Made by a program: the position numbers and the translations under genes. The notes beneath the pieces were generated by a model. It did no database searches. It was not told where the DNA came from and worked only from the letters and a program-made list of their open reading frames with translations. Positions 59,631-64,000 of a DNA stretch of 64,000 nt are shown piece by piece. Source of the stretch: Mallotus nudiflorus (taxonomy: Eukaryota > Streptophyta > Magnoliopsida > Malpighiales > Euphorbiaceae); contig CANTUR010000069.1 of the NCBI GenBank assembly GCA_947683625.1, positions 2,790,001 through 2,854,000 of the forward strand, read 5' to 3'. Each line of letters begins with the position of its first letter. The first letter of the stretch is position 1.

Positions 59631-61072
59631 TGAAGCGAGTAGAATTGTATAATCCTATTGTCTAGGACTTAGTCTAGAGTAAGTAGGGTGTCAAACACTC
59701 AAGAATTTTTGGGCAATTCTTATATTAACTGAATAGCTACTTAGATGGATAGGCAAAACTAAATCAAAATAAATTAAAGAATCTAATTACTACTAATTTA
59801 CTATAATAATAATAGAAATAAAATGTAAATATATATAAGAGAAGCACAATTCAGAATGTAAATAAGAACTTATAAAAGATTATCATAAAACATATTGATT
59901 GGAAATTAGTGCATATAATCTTTAAAAGCAATTCTCATTGTCAATTTAAAGTTAGAGTCTCCAAAGGTAACTCTCGTTATCAATTAGAAGTATTTCCTCT
60001 TAGAGTCTGCAAGCCCTCTTGTTGTATTGTAGAGATAAGATAAAATCATAAATCACATCATACCAATAAATCCTTAAAAGAAACTCTCGTTGTCGATCAA
60101 GGATGATTCCATCTAGAGTTTACAATCATTCTCGTGTCTTTATATAGATAGACAAAAAATCATAAAGTAATTATACTAATTCTTTTCCCTTAAAATGAAT
60201 TCCTTGTCTCCAAGTAAATCCAATTTTTAAGTAATTTCAATTATATGTCCACCAAATTTCTCCAACTCTCATTGTAAGTAATTTTGATTAAAACAAGTTA
60301 CATATGGTGATCAATCATAAATAACTTAATTGAGCACTAATTGAAATTAAATCATAAACAAAATAAGATAGAAAATGTAGTTCTTATTTAATTCATCTTT
60401 ACTTCTCAAACAAGACTTAGCCAAGAAACATAGTTAGAGAACAATAAGAAAATAAGAAAGAGAATTGATAAAACCCTTTTTACTAAATCTTCTAGCACTT
60501 TTTTGATGTAGAGCAATCTTCTCTTCTTGCTTCTTACTTGATCTCCTTCTAGTTGATCTTTAAACACTAAGTCTAAGCAATAATTGCTCCAATAAAGTTA
60601 TATATTTTGAATCACCATCCTCTAAAATAATCAATCATTTCTCATCATTGTTCAAGTCATAATTGATCTATATATAGACCCTATATGTGGTTAAAAGGAG
60701 TTACAATTGGAAAGGTACCCAAAATATGAAAATTACTCAAAGCTAGAAAGTTATAACCCTTTGGTGAGACATCACAGGCTGTGACTCGGCACGGCTTGCC
60801 TATGTCATGACTCATTCCCACTATAACAACTCGTGCCAGTGTTAGTTCAACTTCATTTTCTTCTCAAGCTTCATACTTCATTCTAACAAGTCCAAAGTCC
60901 TTCCCATACATCAATTGAACCTAAAAACATATATAAAACATACAAACTACCATAAAAAGCAATTGGAACTAAAATAGCATTTTCATAACTAAATAAACAT
61001 ATAAACTAAACTAAAATTAAACAAAACAATACTTATAATACCTAAAAAACTATGCATATTTATATTGTATCA
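59631..61072 (-). repeat. Athila 5' LTR
   Basis: 1442 bp, plus-strand ends TGAAGCGAGTAG and ATATTGTATCA. It is collinear with 49118-50732 except for a deletion of about 170 bp at about 60720 (GGTACCC joins directly to AAAATATG). TATA-like CTATATATAGACC (plus) near 60668 has the same sequence in the other LTR near 50157. Confidence 0.92.
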
Positions 61073-62431
61073 TATATCACTTATACCGACATATCCTATC
61101 AAATGCCCTAGGTCTAAAACCATTTTGATAATCTAATTAAGTCTAACCAACTCAAACATATGGATATCACTATTATCCATCTTATCTTATTTAGATGGCT
61201 TTATACATAATTCCTTGGCATAACCTATATATAGCAATCCAAATCTTGATAAGTGTTTATTAATGGGAGACATTTTAATGACTTAATATTAAATAAGGGT
61301 TTAGTTAATTTTTATCTTATTTAGTTATTGTTATATTGCATCACATACATGGCATCAAATGTATAAGATAAACATGACATAGCATGGCCCATAACTAAGT
61401 TGATCTTCATAAGTCAATATAAAGATCAAAGGTCAAACCTAGGTGACATTACAAATATAAATTGAGCCTTCAATTTGGATCTTCATCTTCTGCCATGGAC
61501 CTCCTCCTTGGGCTCCCACCTTGGATCTCCATCATAGGCCTCCAACTTGAATTTGCATCGGTCTTGATTTATATTACATGTTGTAATTAAAACTATTCTA
61601 TTACTATTTAATAAAATAAATTAAAATAATTACAACAAATAAAATGACTCGTAAATTGTATTTAAAAAATTATGACCTAATAAAATAAAAATAATAAAAT
61701 CTAATGACATTGGTTCAAGGGCCATGCTATGCACCATGCATTTAACAATAAACACATCTTTCAAAATCATTCAATTTCCAAATTAATTAAATTATTATAT
61801 TAAAAATAAAATGCATAATGAGTCCATTCGGGGTCAAAGGGCAGCACCACTTGTGGAGTCATAAGGGCAATGCCCCTAGCGATGTCCAAGGGGCAGCGCC
61901 CCTAGTGGGGTATGGGGGCAGCGCCCCTAGCGACAGTCCATATTACTATCTGATTGTTCTGTTCAAAACATATCATTTTTATGTTAACATTTCAACAACC
62001 ACCACCATTAACCCTAATTTACTCGTAAATCATATTACAAAATAATTAATCTATTCCAAATAGATTTATTCTATATAATCTGTTGAACACTTAAACATAC
62101 TGCCCTTAACAAAAATATGTATCATCAAAATATTCATGTTTTAATATTAAACAAAAATCAAATTAGCTATTTAAACAAAATACTTATTTTCATTTCTTAA
62201 AACAATATACATAACACATAAAATCATAATTTTGTTCACTGTTTAATTATATTAAACAATTATAAACATTAATCAAATTAATATTTATTGTTGTTTTCAT
62301 ATAGATTGTAATTAATCATCATAATATCAAAACTATTTGGATAAAATTTTTTAAAATTCCTTTTCAAAAATGAATCATTCAAACACACATATATCACATA
62401 TACATAAAATTAAATTAATCAAATTACAAGT
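61073..62431 (-). other. Copia E leader, LTR-proximal part
   Basis: 1.36 kb non-coding between the primer-binding site and the Athila insertion. The first 150 bases by the primer-binding site match copia D's leader remnant at 12285-12445. 61834-61940 holds GC-rich hairpin repeats. The 75-codon frame at 61818-62045 is a translation of those repeats and is not supported. Confidence 0.75.
61834..61940. repeat. GC-rich hairpin repeats in copia E leader (4 units of about 26 bp)
   Basis: The units are built on GGGGCAGCGCCCCTAG (starts near 61838, 61865, 61890 and 61914). Each of the last three contains a self-complementary GGGGC-AG-CGCCCC or degraded version, so each can fold into a short hairpin. 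They stand out sharply from flanks that are over 70% AT. In retroelement leaders such stems may serve dimerisation or packaging, but that is inference. Confidence 0.8.
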
Positions 62432-62444
62432 GGCTCTGATACCA
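62432..62444 (-). other. Primer-binding site, initiator tRNA-Met (copia E)
   Basis: Minus strand TGGTATCAGAGCC, exact, 2 bases after the 5' LTR. Confidence 0.93.
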
Positions 62445-62445
62445 T

Positions 62446-63968
62446 TATTGGGGTTTCATGATTCTATACATAGTGGAAAAATTAAATTTTACTTACAAAC
62501 CTGAACCTGAATCCAAGTAATTCGATTAATTAATTAAATCTAGGGTTTTCATTTTCTTACCACAAATATAGAAGGGGCAAGATTTCTGGAAGGAAGAGAG
62601 GAGGTTCACTCTAGTGACACCCTACCTTGAGCTTTTAATTTGGCAGTTCCGATTGAGACATCTCCAAAAGAATCCATCCTCCACAAGTGTCCATACAAGC
62701 AGCCCTTAAATTGAAAATAAATATTTGTGTGCTAGCACCTTCTCTTAATTTCTCATAAATCAAGAATCAAAAGAACTCTATATTTTTATTTTATAAAAGG
62801 AGAGAAAATGAATTTGGAGGTAGAATAATGGGAGTGATAGTGAAACCCTAGAGAATATAACATATTTATAGACCTTTAAATTAGGGTTTCACTTACCAAA
62901 TGACCTTTTGGTAATTTCTCACTTATTCTTATTCTAATTTTATTTAAAATTAAATCAAAAATAATATTCTATTTATTTAAAATAACTTTTACTTTAAATA
63001 AATAAATAAATATTTTATTTATTTATTTCCACAGATCTTATTTGGGCTTGTTAAACCTATATTTGTTTTGGGCTTGTTCAAAGTGTGTGACCTTGTAGGT
63101 TCACATGACATTGGCAATGGGCCTTAAATCTCTATTTAGGCTTACAAGTCATAAGTGGCCTCTAGCAAGATATTATGACTACCCAAGTCATTTGAAGTCA
63201 ATAATCCGACATAACCTAATATACAGTGAATATTTTAGTCCCTTTGTCACATGATATCTTGATTGAATATAAGGCATAGATTATGTCATCCTTATAGAAT
63301 TCAATCATATAATTTCTTAATTCCAAGTAGACTGAGAATGATAACTCTTTATCAATTTACTTTAGCATGGCCATGCATTTTCCTCAGTCTATCTTATAAA
63401 GGGGCCCATAGATATCTTACTCATATTAAATGAGGGATAAATTCCTTCTCAATTATTCACATTCCTCACATAACTCATTTTATACCTAAAAACAACCTAT
63501 TTTATCATCCGGTTAAAGATAATGTAAGATTGTGTCGAAATATAAAATAGTTATATAGAAATCCATAGTAATTTCAAAGTCAGATGACTAAGCCAATATT
63601 AGTGTGACAAGAATTATATATGACAAGTATCTATGTAGTATTCTTATGATGGGTCAATCCAGCATTTTATTTCTCAAATATGTACCTATGAGTTGACTTA
63701 ATATCTTATATTAATGATTAGTCAAACATAATCATCAATCAACACCATACTAGCCATAATACAATATTATAATTAGGGATAATTTGAATAGAACTCATAT
63801 TTCATCTAAGGGTTTTACTATCAAGTCACATACTTGATGACCTTATAAGAATTAACTATTCAAGTAATTATCATAACACAAAATCATAATGAAAATGCCT
63901 CTTTATTAAATAAAATAACAAAGTCAAAACATGGTCATACATGATTAACCTAGTGCATATCACTAACA
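62446..63968 (-). repeat. Copia E 5' LTR
   Basis: 1523 bp. On minus it starts TGTTAGTGATATGCACTAGG and ends AACCCCAATA (CA decayed to TA). It is similar in length and content to the solo LTR at 3036-4555. The window ends 32 bases beyond it, and those bases (CTCACTCACAACACTTAG...) show no recognisable feature. Confidence 0.92.
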
Positions 63969-64000
63969 CTCACTCACAACACTTAGAAGAAAGATGAAGA

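Larger units (their letters stand above)
49113..61077 (-). mobile_element. Athila-lineage Ty3/gypsy element, 49118-61072, TSD GATAT/TATAT
   Basis: An 11,955-bp element with LTRs at both ends, TG...CA termini, a tRNA-Asp-type primer-binding site, a polypurine tract, gag, protease, RT, RNase H and integrase in Ty3/gypsy order, and a third frame after integrase. Gag (NNFEIKPSI, CxxCGGPH) and RT (FMDDF, VLNWEKC, IVLGHLVSKRGIEVD) are of the Athila type. Flanks are GATAT at 49113-49117 and TATAT at 61073-61077. The target is copia E's 5' leader. Frames are broken but less so than in other elements here. LTR identity is about 94% by eye over 270 bases. Confidence 0.92.
43876..63968 (-). mobile_element. 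Ty1/copia element E, split by an Athila insertion
   Basis: Minus strand from the right: 5' LTR (62446-63968), primer-binding site (62432-62444), leader (62431-61073, then 49117-48869 after the Athila element), gag, protease, integrase, RT, RNase H, polypurine tract (44900-44890) and 3' LTR (44889 leftwards). The family is that of copia D. The RT keeps YIDD, but protease and integrase active sites are mutated and all frames have stops. The 3' LTR is rearranged at its outer end, and I find no matching TSD (right flank CTCAC). LTR identity is about 95% by eye over 330 bases. Confidence 0.85.

Noticed and set aside
61818..62045. 75-codon plus-strand frame with repeated GQHHLW/GAAPL words
   Set aside because: Translation of the GC-rich hairpin repeats in the copia leader.

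Overview
This is AT-rich angiosperm (probably eudicot) nuclear DNA made almost entirely of LTR retrotransposons nested inside one another. I found no intact host gene, tRNA, rRNA or CRISPR array. Every retroelement reading frame is broken by stops and frameshifts, so the coding entries are fossils, placed by protein-family motifs read in the sequence.

Layout, left to right. (1) 1-10151, minus strand: the 5' half of a Ty3/gypsy element of the Tat lineage (element A; gag, protease, RT, RNase H, a second RNase H, start of integrase). Two solo copia-type LTRs interrupt it (3036-4555 and 7406-8751), each with target-site duplications (TSDs). (2) 10152-10741 and 41217-43220, plus strand: two halves of one Tekay/del-like LTR. 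(3) 10742-41211, plus strand: one Ty1/copia element (D) lies inside that LTR. Its two LTRs are 27 kb apart and are flanked by the same 5-bp TSD, AGCTT. (4) About 12445-35090, minus strand: a second Tat element (B) sits inside D. Between its integrase and its 3' LTR it carries a plus-strand (antisense) reading frame resembling the plant mobile domain (PMD), plus a 59-bp tandem array. (5) 14656-27704, plus strand: element C is inserted in that PMD frame. It is a 13-kb LTR element with a gag-like region, no recognisable pol, and a 3' region full of tandem repeats. (6) A solo LTR of C's family (32886-34939) interrupts B's RT, and another solo LTR (36064-38461) interrupts D's RT. (7) 43221-43875: a Tat integrase fragment (G), the apparent target of the Tekay-like LTR. 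(8) 43876-63968, minus strand: a second copia element (E) of D's family. Its 5' leader is split by a complete 12-kb Athila-lineage Ty3/gypsy element (49118-61072) with both LTRs, a tRNA-Asp-type primer-binding site, gag-pol and a third frame in the env-like position.

The inferred insertion order on the left is G, then the Tekay-like LTR, then A and D, then B, then C and the solo LTRs. On the right it is E, then Athila. LTR-pair identities compared by eye on partial stretches (D about 87%, C about 90%, E about 95%, Athila about 94%) agree with that order.

Decay is dominated by C-to-T and G-to-A transitions: LTR ends TG/CA have become TA, the Athila primer-binding site has three C-to-T changes, and several catalytic residues are lost this way. 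That fits long-term methylation. The most noteworthy items are the antisense PMD frame in a Tat element, the gag-only element with four families of 3' tandem repeats, the TGACTCGT-rich spacer before the Athila third ORF, and the hairpin-forming GC-rich repeats in the copia leader.
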